From Pseudomonas marincola (lineage in GTDB: Bacteria; Pseudomonadota; Gammaproteobacteria; Pseudomonadales; Pseudomonadaceae), in NCBI RefSeq assembly GCF_900116605.1, contig NZ_FPBC01000017.1, positions 1-64,000 on the forward strand: DNA of 64,000 bases, given 5' to 3'. Positions 1 through 7,697 of this stretch are shown piece by piece. The notes under the pieces were generated by a model. The model made no database searches, was not told the origin of the DNA, and was given only the letters and a program-made list of their open reading frames with translations. Positions within the stretch are counted from its first letter, which is position 1, and each line of letters begins with the position of its first letter. Both the position numbers and the translations under genes were made by a program.

Positions 1-25
1 CGTCGGCGAAGGTCATCTGCTTCAT
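1..25 (-). CDS. IS5-family transposase, first 8 codons only
   Basis: An ATG at 25 on the minus strand opens MKQMTFAD and runs off the left edge. This opening is the one I recognise from a widespread IS5-family DDE transposase of pseudomonads (MKQMTFADAEYAGKRKQ...). The assignment rests on eight residues plus the terminal-repeat-like sequence between it and position 90. Whether the rest of the gene is intact is not visible. Confidence 0.55.
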
Positions 26-90
26 CGGAAAACTCGGCGGGTGGAGTCCGGGCATTTTGCCAAAATAAGGAAGTCTTCTTCAGAGTTTCC
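1..90 (-). mobile_element. Right edge of an IS5-type insertion sequence (partial)
   Basis: The minus strand here carries the first codons of a transposase (see the entry at 1-25) preceded by a short leader. Reading leftward from 90, the minus strand starts GGAAACTCTGAAGAAGACTT, a plausible terminal inverted repeat beginning with GG. The next four bases on the plus strand (91-94) are CTAA, which fits the YTAR target duplicated by IS5-group elements. Only one end lies in the window, so the inverted repeat and the duplication cannot be confirmed. Confidence 0.55.
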
Positions 91-138
91 CTAAGCCCCA
101 CAAGCATTATGTTAATTCGCGCTTTATGACGATGAAGT

Positions 139-172
139 TCGGTCGTGCCCAGCGCAGCCTGCGCACGACCGA
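139..172 (-). terminator. Hairpin after the binding-protein gene
   Basis: Perfect 10-bp inverted repeat TCGGTCGTGC (139-148) / GCACGACCGA (163-172), just past the stop of the minus-strand gene ending at 177. No T-run follows on the minus strand, so intrinsic termination is uncertain; it may be an mRNA 3' end hairpin. Confidence 0.45.
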
Positions 173-176
173 TGGT

Positions 177-1004
177 TTACTCAGGGCTGGTTGACTGCTG
201 CGCTGTTTCGGCCCGGGCTTTTTGCCGCTTTAGAAAGTCGACCTTCCACTGCTCCATCCCCAAGTATTCTGAATCCAGATTAGCCTCGACCCGGTACTTG
301 CTTTTCAGGGCGGCGACCTCGCTGGCGTGCGCGCTCAGATAGCGGTCAAAGCTGGCAATTACCTGCGGCTGTTTGCGGGTCGAGAGCTGGTACTGAATGC
401 GCGAGTATGGCAGCGAAGGATCGAACACCAGCGCGCCCGGGCGGGTACTGATGGTGTCGAGATAATGCGTGGCCACCACCACGTTGTAATACGCACCATC
501 GGTGTCTTTTTTCAGCGCCTGATTGATCATCGAACGCAAGTCATCATTGGCCACCCAGTCCACCGGCTGCGCGGCGAAGCCCTGCGGCGTCCAGCCGTTG
601 ACGATGGCCAGACGCTGTAACTGTTGCAGCGGCCTGCCAACCCGGCCAGGCGCGACCAGCACGCCATCGACCGACTCAACGATGTCAGCGCTGTACACCA
701 GTGCGCTGCCCGCCTTGGCGGACGCCGACCATGTTGGATTGTCCGGGTATTTGAAGTCGACCTCGCCACTGAGCAAGGCCGGTAACAGTTGCTCGACCGG
801 CAACGGTTTGTAGATCAGCTCAACCCCGCTGTCCGCTGCAAATCCATCGAATAGCTCGCGGGCGAAACCGCGGAACTGACCGTGTTTATCGACTGAATAG
901 TGTGGCGCAAATGCAACGGCTTCAACGCCCACAACATAGCTCTGCGCGGCTGCATTGCCGGCAAATACTGCGATGCAAATGCCGCATAGGTAACTCGGAT
1001 GCAC
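177..1004 (-). CDS. Periplasmic solute-binding protein, amino-acid type (SBP_bac_3-like), orphan
   Basis: Predicted secreted protein of 275 aa. The N-terminus has a short hydrophobic stretch ending in AGNAAA-Q, a good signal-peptidase I site, though it lacks the usual basic N-region. The mature part reads like the small type 3 binding proteins of polar amino-acid ABC transporters (FAPHYS...GFARELFDGF near the start, a second lobe with YNVVVATHYLD). The start is GTG at 1004, preceded by a GGGAG ribosome site; no upstream in-frame start exists. There are no permease or ATPase genes beside it, so it may serve a transporter elsewhere or act as a sensor domain protein. Ligand unknown. It lies between an IS edge and moaA. 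Confidence 0.6.
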   Translation of the reverse strand: MHPSYLCGICIAVFAGNAAAQSYVVGVEAVAFAPHYSVDKHGQFRGFARELFDGFAADSGVELIYKPLPVEQLLPALLSGEVDFKYPDNPTWSASAKAGSALVYSADIVESVDGVLVAPGRVGRPLQQLQRLAIVNGWTPQGFAAQPVDWVANDDLRSMINQALKKDTDGAYYNVVVATHYLDTISTRPGALVFDPSLPYSRIQYQLSTRKQPQVIASFDRYLSAHASEVAALKSKYRVEANLDSEYLGMEQWKVDFLKRQKARAETAQQSTSPE

Positions 1005-1083
1005 ATTGATCTCCCGATTATTGTTGGATTAAGGAGTAGAGCCAATCGCTGTTACTGGCGCTGCATACAGCACCACCGAAGAA

Positions 1084-1099
1084 GCCCGCATTAGCGGGC
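1084..1099 (-). terminator. Probable terminator of moaA
   Basis: GCCCGC-ATTA-GCGGGC hairpin (6-bp stem), 45 bp past the moaA stop; on the minus strand it is followed by TTCTTC, a weak U-rich tail. Confidence 0.45.
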
Positions 1100-1144
1100 G
1101 CGATGAATTATCTGGCGGGATCAGGCTGCTAGCGAAGCATCTGG

Positions 1145-2149
1145 CTAGCCACCGGTCATGCTCATGAAGCGAATGACTTGCACCTGCTCGTCGTTGGCAA
1201 AATGGTGACGCTCAGGCTTGAGCTGCAAGGCATCACATAATGCCGCCTGCAAACGCTGGGTATCCCCCGGATGTGCACGCACCAATTGCTTGAGATCCAG
1301 TGCATTATCGTGGCCCAGACACAACACCAACTTGCCTTCAGCGGTCACCCGAACCCGGTTGCAGGCACCGCAAAAATTGTTGCTGTGCGGGGAGATGAAA
1401 CCCACCTGCGTGTCAGTTCCTGTCACTTGCCAATAACGCGATGGCCCGCCGGTAAGCTTGCTGCTGGCTTGCAGGCTGTAGCGCTGTTCGATACGTTCGC
1501 GCACCTCGCTGCTTGAGCAAAAGGTCAGTTGCCGCTGATGGCTGGTCACGCTGCCCAACGGCATCTCTTCGATAAAGCTGATGTCGAGACCGTGACCCAC
1601 GGCAAACTCGACCAGGTCGAGAACCTCATCATCGTTGTGGCCTTTCTGGATCACGCTATTAAGTTTGATCTTGCTGAAACCCAACTGGCGGGCGGCATCG
1701 ATTCCGCCGATCACCTGATCCAGCATGTCGCGCCGGGTAAGCGCTGCAAACCGCTCGCGCTTGAGCGAATCGAGGCTGACATTGAGCCGATTTACACCCG
1801 CTTCAAAGAGTTGCCCGGCCATGGCGGCCAGTTGCGAGCCATTGGTGGTAATCGCCAGATCCTCAAGCTCGGCGCGCGCGCCCAGTCGCCTGAGCAAAGA
1901 CACAAGATTCTTGCGCACCAGCGGTTCGCCGCCGGTGATGCGAATGCGCTTAACCCCCAAACCGATGAAGGCATCGGCCACGGCGTAGAGTTCTTCCAGG
2001 CTGAGAATTTGCTCACGTGGGGCGAACACCATGTCTTCGCCCATGCAGTAGGTGCAGCGAAAATCACAGCGGTCAGTGACAGACAAGCGCAAGTAGGTGA
2101 TGCGCCGCCCGAACGGGTCGACTAGTTGTGCAGGTTGGGCATTAAGCAA
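1145..2149 (-). CDS. moaA: GTP 3',8-cyclase MoaA (molybdenum cofactor synthesis)
   Basis: Radical-SAM enzyme that, with MoaC, converts GTP to cyclic pyranopterin monophosphate in molybdopterin synthesis. The N-terminal cluster motif is C28-x3-C32-x2-C35 (RCDFRCTYC), followed by the ITGGEP motif. The C-terminal second cluster is in FCGACNRVRVT and a later Cys (LVLCLGH), and the protein ends in the conserved Gly-Gly. Length 334 aa is normal. The start chosen is TTG at 2149 with GGAG about 7 nt upstream; it places the conserved DPFGR and SVTDRC segments correctly. No other moa genes are adjacent, which is common in Pseudomonas, where moaA paralogs sit apart from moaBCDE. Confidence 0.92.
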   Translation of the reverse strand: MLNAQPAQLVDPFGRRITYLRLSVTDRCDFRCTYCMGEDMVFAPREQILSLEELYAVADAFIGLGVKRIRITGGEPLVRKNLVSLLRRLGARAELEDLAITTNGSQLAAMAGQLFEAGVNRLNVSLDSLKRERFAALTRRDMLDQVIGGIDAARQLGFSKIKLNSVIQKGHNDDEVLDLVEFAVGHGLDISFIEEMPLGSVTSHQRQLTFCSSSEVRERIEQRYSLQASSKLTGGPSRYWQVTGTDTQVGFISPHSNNFCGACNRVRVTAEGKLVLCLGHDNALDLKQLVRAHPGDTQRLQAALCDALQLKPERHHFANDEQVQVIRFMSMTGG

Positions 2150-2229
2150 ATCAGGTCTCCGGATTCTGGGAGCCGGTTATTTGTTGTTGGAGTCCGCAGA
2201 CAGATGAATAGAAACAGAAAAAGCATTTT

Positions 2230-2237
2230 GTGTACAC
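2230..2237. promoter_or_regulatory. Palindrome GTGTACAC upstream of the TetR gene
   Basis: Eight-base perfect palindrome within TTTTGTGTACACGATTT, about 130 bp before the TetR start. It resembles the TGTATACA sites at 3655 and 3815 and may be an operator of the same system. A second small dyad, TGACT-N4-AGTCA, lies at 2245-2258. Confidence 0.35.
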
Positions 2238-2368
2238 GATTTATTGACTCAAAAGTCAGGATAGTGCGCACAACGTGCCCGGAGGCTGGCTTGAGACTCA
2301 TGTAAGCAGGGTGATAACATGCCCGACCGCCGCTTTATTCGAGCGATTCAAGGGACATCAAAGGGCAT

Positions 2369-3007
2369 ATGACCAGCATTCGCGAGCGCAACAAAGAACT
2401 GATCTTGCGTGCGGCCAGTGAAGAGTTTGCAGACAAGGGCTTCGCCGCCACTAAAACCAGCGACATCGCTGCCAAAGCCGGCCTGCCAAAACCTAACGTC
2501 TACTACTACTTCAAGTCGAAAGAAAACCTCTACCGCGAGGTACTCGAAAGCATTATCGAGCCCTTGCAAGCAGCCTCCTCGATCTTCAATCAACCGGGAT
2601 TACCGGCCGATGTCTTGAGTGGCTACATTCGCTCGAAAATCCGTATTTCCCGTGACCTTCCCTTTGCCTCCAAGGTATTCGCCAGCGAGATCATGCACGG
2701 TGCGCCGCACTTGTCGCCCGAGCAAACCGAGCAACTCAACGCCCAGGCCAAGCACAATATTTCCTGCATTCGCCGCTGGATTGATCAGGGCTTGATGGCC
2801 GAGGTTGATCCGCATCACCTGATGTTCAGCATCTGGGCTGCGACGCAGACCTACGCCGACTTCGACTGGCAGATTTCTACCGTCACCGGTAAAGCCAAAC
2901 TCGAAGACGCCGACTATGAAGCGGCCACGCAAACCATTACCCGGCTGGTTCTCAAAGGTTGCGAAATCGCCGAGCACGCGCCTGTCGCCTCCGAACAAGT
3001 GGGCTGA
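2369..3007 (+). CDS. TetR-family regulator with RutR-type C-terminal domain
   Basis: DNA-binding repressor of 212 aa. Residues 1-55 form the TetR helix-turn-helix (IRERNKELILRAASEEFADK, then DIAAKAGLPKPNVYYYFKSKENL). The rest, with RDLPFASKVFASEIMHGAP and the conserved FSIWAATQTYADFDWQI segment, matches the RutR-like ligand domain found on regulators of pyrimidine, purine and allantoin-related catabolism. It is convergent with the HbpS-like gene and lies next to the gcl operon, so control of glyoxylate or ureide catabolism is the likely role; this is inference from position. The ligand is not evident. Confidence 0.85.
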   Translation: MTSIRERNKELILRAASEEFADKGFAATKTSDIAAKAGLPKPNVYYYFKSKENLYREVLESIIEPLQAASSIFNQPGLPADVLSGYIRSKIRISRDLPFASKVFASEIMHGAPHLSPEQTEQLNAQAKHNISCIRRWIDQGLMAEVDPHHLMFSIWAATQTYADFDWQISTVTGKAKLEDADYEAATQTITRLVLKGCEIAEHAPVASEQVG

Positions 3008-3076
3008 AAAAACCCGCCTCGCCTGCATAACGCCCAAGGCATAGCGCGACGCAGAACGCCGTCGCGCCCGCCAACC

Positions 3077-3517
3077 TCAGGCCGCCACGCCCGCATCGGC
3101 TTTAAAGCCAATGGACTCAATCGCGCTGATTGCGCATTGCTCGTCGATATCCGAGGTATCGCCGGTAATCCCGACCGCGCCAATCACCTCACCTTGCGCA
3201 TCACGGATCAGCACACCACCTGGCGCCGGAACCAGATTGCCGTCGGCCAGGTTGTTCACCGCCCCGATAAACGCCGGACGCTTTTGTGCATCAGCGGCGA
3301 TAAAACGCGAGCCCTTGCCTAACGCCACCGCACCCCAAGCCTTGCCAATGGCAATTTGCGGGCGCAGCAAGCTGGCGCCGTCCTGACGTTGCAAGCTGAT
3401 CAAGTGGCCACCTGCATCGAGCACCGCGACGGTCAGCGGTGCAGATTTGATCTCGGCCCCTACCGCCATTGCGCACTGGGTAATACGCGTTGCCATTTCC
3501 AGAGTGAGCGTATTCAT
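3077..3517 (-). CDS. HbpS/GlcG-family protein (heme-binding-like)
   Basis: Protein of 146 aa belonging to the HbpS/GlcG family (DUF336). Characteristic segments are TVAVLDAGGHLISLQRQDGA, IAIGKAWGAVALG and PGGVLIRDAQGEVIGAVGITGDTSDIDEQCA. No signal peptide is present. Family members occur repeatedly beside glycolate and glyoxylate genes, but their biochemical role is unsettled; some bind heme or cobalamin. It is divergent from gcl across a 332-bp region carrying two TGTATACA palindromes, suggesting joint control. AGGAAGG precedes the ATG. Confidence 0.82.
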   Translation of the reverse strand: MNTLTLEMATRITQCAMAVGAEIKSAPLTVAVLDAGGHLISLQRQDGASLLRPQIAIGKAWGAVALGKGSRFIAADAQKRPAFIGAVNNLADGNLVPAPGGVLIRDAQGEVIGAVGITGDTSDIDEQCAISAIESIGFKADAGVAA

Positions 3518-3654
3518 CGATTCACCTTCCTCAAGTTAATAAATCAACACGCACCCGGCGGCAGCTACCGAGTTGGGTGCGCTTTCAAAGCTGGCATCAC
3601 TATCCTCATCATGAGCAAAAAACTCAACAGCAAGAACACAATATTATTTGTGAT

Positions 3655-3662
3655 TGTATACA
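3655..3662. promoter_or_regulatory. TGTATACA operator candidate 1
   Basis: Perfect 8-bp palindrome in GATTGTATACATTAG, 138 bp upstream of the HbpS-like start. It shares ATTGTATACAT with the site at 3815, so the two are alternative orientations of one motif. Confidence 0.5.
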
Positions 3663-3814
3663 TTAGTTAGCTTGGCAACATTCAAAGAACGCGCTATTCC
3701 TGCTCAAACCGCGTCAAACAGGCGTTTAAAAAGAATCGGACCGTGCAGTCAGGTAAGCGCGAAAAATTGTTGACCGCAAACTCAAGCTCTGAATAGAATC
3801 AGCACCAAGCAACA

Positions 3815-3822
3815 TGTATACA
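3815..3822. promoter_or_regulatory. TGTATACA operator candidate 2
   Basis: Perfect palindrome in ACATGTATACAATTT, ending 27 bp before the gcl start and therefore placed where a bound repressor would block transcription of the operon. Confidence 0.5.
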
Positions 3823-3849
3823 ATTTAACAATAAAAGAGGCACAAGATT

Positions 3850-5625
3850 ATGGCCAAAATGAGATCAATCGAGGCTGCCGTACTGGTGATGCGCCGCGAA
3901 GGCGTTGAAACTGCGTTCGGCATTCCCGGCGCCGCAATCAACCCGCTGTACGCGGCACTGAATAAAGTGGGCGGCATCGACCACGTCTTGGCCCGTCACG
4001 TTGAAGGCGCCTCGCACATGGCCGAGGGTTACACCCGCACCAACGCCGGCAACATCGGCGTGTGTATCGGCACATCCGGGCCGGCGGGCACCGACATGGT
4101 CACCGGCCTCTACTCTGCCAGCGCTGACTCCATCCCGATTCTGTGCATCACCGGCCAGGCGCCGCGTGCGCGCATGCACAAAGAAGACTTTCAGGCTGTC
4201 GATATCACCAGCATCGTCAAACCTGTAACCAAGTGGGCAACCACTGTGATGGAGCCGGGCCAAGTGCCGCGCGCCTTCCAGAAAGCCTTCTACGAGATGC
4301 GTTCCGGTCGTCCTGGCCCGGTGCTGATCGACCTGCCATTCGATGTACAGATGGCCGAAATCGAATTCGATATCGACGCCTACGAGCCGTTGCCGCTGGC
4401 CAAACCTGCCGCCACTCGCGTACAGGCTGAAAAAGCCATTGCCATGCTCAACGAAGCCGAGCGCCCATTGCTGGTTGCCGGCGGCGGTATTTTCAACGCC
4501 GATGCAGCGGCCAAACTGGTTGAGTTCGCCGAACTGACTGGCGTGCCGGTTGTGCCGACCCTGATGGGCTGGGGTTCGATTCCGGACGACCACAAACTGA
4601 TGGTCGGCATGGTTGGCCTGCAGACTTCACACCGTTACGGCAACGCCACCCTGCTGGAATCCGATCTGGTATTTGGCATCGGCAATCGCTGGGCTAACCG
4701 CCACACCGGCACCGTTGAGGTGTACACCGAAGGTCGCGAGTTCATCCACGTGGATATTGAACCGACGCAAATCGGCCGTGTATTCAACCCGGATCTGGGC
4801 ATTGTTTCCGACGCAGGCGCCGCACTGGATGCGTTCCTGGCTGTTGCCCGCGAGTGGAAAGACGCTGGCAAGTTGAAAGACCGCAGCAGCTGGGTTGAAG
4901 CCTGCCGCGAGCGCAAGCGTACGCTGCAGCGCAAGACTCACTTCGACAACGTGCCGGTGAAACCACAGCGCGTATACGAAGAAATGAACGAGTTCTTCGG
5001 CAAAGACACCTGCTACGTGACCACAATCGGCCTGTCACAGATTGCCGGTGCGCAGTTCCTCCACGTCTACAAGCCGCGCCACTGGATCAACTGTGGTCAG
5101 GCCGGCCCGCTGGGCTGGACAGTGCCTGCAGCATTGGGCGTGGCCAAGGCCGACCCGAGCCGCAACATCGTCGCGTTGTCTGGCGACTATGACTTCCAGT
5201 TCATGATCGAAGAGTTGGCCGTAGGCGCGCAGTTCAATCTGCCTTACATCCACGTCGTGGTGAACAACTCCTACCTGGGCCTGATCCGTCAGGCGCAGCG
5301 CGGTTTTGAGATGGATTACTGCGTGCAGTTGGCGTTCGAGAACATCAACGCACCTGAGCTGAACGGCTACGGCGTGGATCACGTTGCTGTGGTTGAAGGC
5401 CTGGGCTGTAAAGCCATCCGCGTGTTCGAGCCGAACGATTTGCAAGCTGCGTTCGCCAAAGCCAAGGCCTTGATGGAAGAGCACCGCGTACCGGTTGTGG
5501 TTGAAGTGATTCTGGAGCGTGTCACCAACATCTCCATGGGCACTGAAATCAACGCCATCAACGAGTTTGAAGAACTCGCTGCACGCGGCGCCGATGCCCC
5601 GTCTGCCATCGCTTTGCTGGATTGA
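3850..5625 (+). CDS. gcl: Glyoxylate carboligase (tartronate-semialdehyde synthase)
   Basis: ThDP-dependent enzyme joining two glyoxylates to tartronate semialdehyde plus CO2. The 591-aa protein has the normal three-domain ThDP fold: N-terminal PYR domain, central domain (LLVAGGGIFNADAA) and C-terminal PP domain with GDYDFQFMIEELAVGAQF and VVNNSYLG. The residue that is the catalytic Glu in nearly all ThDP enzymes is Val51 here (ARHVEGASHMAEGY), the hallmark of Gcl. AAGAGG precedes the ATG. It is the first gene of an operon with hyi, glxR, ttuD and pyk that turns glyoxylate into pyruvate, probably governed by the TGTATACA sites upstream. Confidence 0.97.
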   Translation: MAKMRSIEAAVLVMRREGVETAFGIPGAAINPLYAALNKVGGIDHVLARHVEGASHMAEGYTRTNAGNIGVCIGTSGPAGTDMVTGLYSASADSIPILCITGQAPRARMHKEDFQAVDITSIVKPVTKWATTVMEPGQVPRAFQKAFYEMRSGRPGPVLIDLPFDVQMAEIEFDIDAYEPLPLAKPAATRVQAEKAIAMLNEAERPLLVAGGGIFNADAAAKLVEFAELTGVPVVPTLMGWGSIPDDHKLMVGMVGLQTSHRYGNATLLESDLVFGIGNRWANRHTGTVEVYTEGREFIHVDIEPTQIGRVFNPDLGIVSDAGAALDAFLAVAREWKDAGKLKDRSSWVEACRERKRTLQRKTHFDNVPVKPQRVYEEMNEFFGKDTCYVTTIGLSQIAGAQFLHVYKPRHWINCGQAGPLGWTVPAALGVAKADPSRNIVALSGDYDFQFMIEELAVGAQFNLPYIHVVVNNSYLGLIRQAQRGFEMDYCVQLAFENINAPELNGYGVDHVAVVEGLGCKAIRVFEPNDLQAAFAKAKALMEEHRVPVVVEVILERVTNISMGTEINAINEFEELAARGADAPSAIALLD

Positions 5626-5742
5626 TTCAACGCTGGCTGGCCGTCCTTCCGGGGGCGGCCGCCGGGTGCAACCGTAAAGCGCTCAATGCCACCTGTGTTG
5701 ACTGTGCTTTGCGCTATCCACCCCACTTTCAAGGAGCATTTT

Positions 5743-6525
5743 ATGCCTCGTTTCGCTGCCAACTTGTCCATGCTGTTCACCGAAGTGGACTTCATGGATC
5801 GCTTCGCCGCTGCTGCCGACGCAGGTTTCAGCGGTGTTGAATACCTGTTTCCTTACGACTTCCCAGCCACCGAAATCAAAGCACAACTCGACAGCAACAA
5901 GCTTGAGCAAGTGCTGTTCAACCTGCCTGCCGGCGACTGGGCCAGCGGCTCTCGCGGCATCGCCTGCCACCCGGACCGGGTTGAAGAATTCCGCGCCGGT
6001 GTCGACAGCGCAATCGCCTACGCCAAGGTTCTGGGCAATACCCAGATCAACTGCCTGGCCGGTATACGCCCGCAGGGCTATGACTGCGCAACCATCGAGA
6101 AAACCTTCGTCGACAACCTGAAGTTTGCCGCAGAAAAACTCGAAGCGGCCGGGATCAAGCTGGTCATGGAAATGATCAACACCCGCGATATTCCAGGCTT
6201 CTACCTGAACACCACAGCGCAGGCGCTGGCGATTCGCGACAAGGTCGCAAGCAGCAATCTGTACCTGCAATACGACATCTATCACATGCAAATCATGGAA
6301 GGTGATCTGGCCCGTACCGTGGCGGACAACCTGGCTGTGATCAACCACGTACAACTCGCCGACAACCCGGGCCGCAACGAGCCGGGCACTGGCGAGATCA
6401 ACTACCGCTTCATGTTCGAACACCTGGACCGCATTGGCTACCAGGGCTGGATTGGCTGCGAATACAAGCCTGCCACCACCACCGCTGCCGGCCTCGGCTG
6501 GATGAAAGCGCACAACGCGATTTAA
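5743..6525 (+). CDS. hyi: Hydroxypyruvate isomerase
   Basis: TIM-barrel xylose-isomerase-like enzyme interconverting tartronate semialdehyde and hydroxypyruvate. Length is 260 aa from the ATG at 5743, chosen over the longer frame because AAGGAG lies at 5731-5736 and because family members begin MPRFAANLSMLF. Metal and catalytic motifs are visible: LVMEMINTRDIPGFYL, YDIYHMQIMEGD, HVQLADNPGRNEPGTGEINY. Second gene of the gcl operon, 117 bp after gcl and 11 bp before glxR. Confidence 0.95.
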   Translation: MPRFAANLSMLFTEVDFMDRFAAAADAGFSGVEYLFPYDFPATEIKAQLDSNKLEQVLFNLPAGDWASGSRGIACHPDRVEEFRAGVDSAIAYAKVLGNTQINCLAGIRPQGYDCATIEKTFVDNLKFAAEKLEAAGIKLVMEMINTRDIPGFYLNTTAQALAIRDKVASSNLYLQYDIYHMQIMEGDLARTVADNLAVINHVQLADNPGRNEPGTGEINYRFMFEHLDRIGYQGWIGCEYKPATTTAAGLGWMKAHNAI

Positions 6526-6536
6526 GGAGCATTAAC

Positions 6537-7427
6537 ATGGCTAAGATTGGTTTTATCGGCACCGGCATCATGGGCAAACCTATGGCCGAGAACCTGCAAA
6601 AAGCAGGTCATCAACTGTTTCTCTCCACCCACCACGACGCCGCACCAGATGATCTGGTCGCAGCAGGCGCCATCGCGCTGGCCAACCCGAAGGAAGTCGC
6701 GCAGGAAGCCGAATTCATTATCGTCATGGTGCCGGATACCCCGCACGTAGAAGACGTGCTGTTCCGCAGCGAAGGCGTTGCCGAAGGTGTAGGCCCGAAC
6801 AAGGTGGTGATCGACATGAGCTCGATCTCGCCAAGCGCGACCAAAACCTTCGCTGACAAGATCAAGGCCACTGGCGCGGCTTACCTCGACGCACCGGTTT
6901 CCGGCGGCGAAGTGGGCGCCAAGGCAGCAACCCTGTCGATCATGGTCGGGGGTTGCCCGAACGCCTTTGAACGCGCCCTGCCGCTGTTCCAGTCGATGGG
7001 TAAGAACATTACCCGCGTTGGCGGCAACGGCGACGGCCAAACAGCCAAAGTGGCTAACCAGATCATCGTCGCCCTGAACATTCAGGCCGTCGCTGAAGCC
7101 CTGCTGTTTGCCGCCAAGAACGGCGCAGATCCGGCCAAGGTGCGTGAAGCACTGATGGGTGGTTTTGCCGGCTCGAAGATTCTCGAAGTTCACGGCGAGC
7201 GCATGATCAAGGGCACCTTCGATCCGGGCTTCCGCATCAGCCTGCACCAGAAAGACCTCAACCTGGCTCTGGCTGGCGCACGCGAGTTGGGCCTGAACCT
7301 GCCGAACACCGCCAATGCCCAGCAAGTGTTCAGCACCTGCGCCGCTATCGGTGGCAGCAACTGGGACCACTCGGCACTGGTTAAAGGCCTTGAGCACATG
7401 GCCAATTTCTCGATCCGCAAGGACTGA
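6537..7427 (+). CDS. glxR: 2-hydroxy-3-oxopropionate (tartronate semialdehyde) reductase
   Basis: NAD(P)H-dependent reductase of the 3-hydroxyacid dehydrogenase family converting tartronate semialdehyde to D-glycerate. The N-terminal nucleotide site is GFIGTGIMGKPMAENL, the substrate motif DAPVSGGEVGAK, and the catalytic lysine region GDGQTAKVANQIIVALN. Length 296 aa is usual. AAGGAG at 6524-6529 overlaps the hyi stop, so the two genes are translationally close. It consumes the Gcl product and supplies glycerate for the kinase encoded next. Confidence 0.95.
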   Translation: MAKIGFIGTGIMGKPMAENLQKAGHQLFLSTHHDAAPDDLVAAGAIALANPKEVAQEAEFIIVMVPDTPHVEDVLFRSEGVAEGVGPNKVVIDMSSISPSATKTFADKIKATGAAYLDAPVSGGEVGAKAATLSIMVGGCPNAFERALPLFQSMGKNITRVGGNGDGQTAKVANQIIVALNIQAVAEALLFAAKNGADPAKVREALMGGFAGSKILEVHGERMIKGTFDPGFRISLHQKDLNLALAGARELGLNLPNTANAQQVFSTCAAIGGSNWDHSALVKGLEHMANFSIRKD

Positions 7428-7697
7428 GACCGGCGCGTACCGCCAGGCGAGCCGCAAGGCCCGCTCGCGGTAACGCCAAGAGCAACACATCAGGTGGTGT
7501 GCCCAAGGTAGGTTGGGCTCGCCATCTGATACCCCTTTCGACCTCCCGGCAGCCGGTGTCACGGCCTGTCTGACGGGTTGGTCGATTCCAGTCCAGAGCG
7601 GCCGAGACCGGCAATTGTGGACTGTAATCGGCCCTGCACCACCGCCTTGCTGCCTTGCAATGCCCTGCGGCCGCAGCCAACAACAAGAGAGCCTGCC

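Larger units (their letters stand above)
3518..3849. other. Divergent promoter region between the HbpS-like gene and gcl
   Basis: No gene is seen in this 332-bp stretch. It is AT-richer than its flanks and holds two TGTATACA palindromes, one nearer each gene (3655-3662, 3815-3822), plus the gcl ribosome site (AAGAGG at 3835). Confidence 0.7.
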
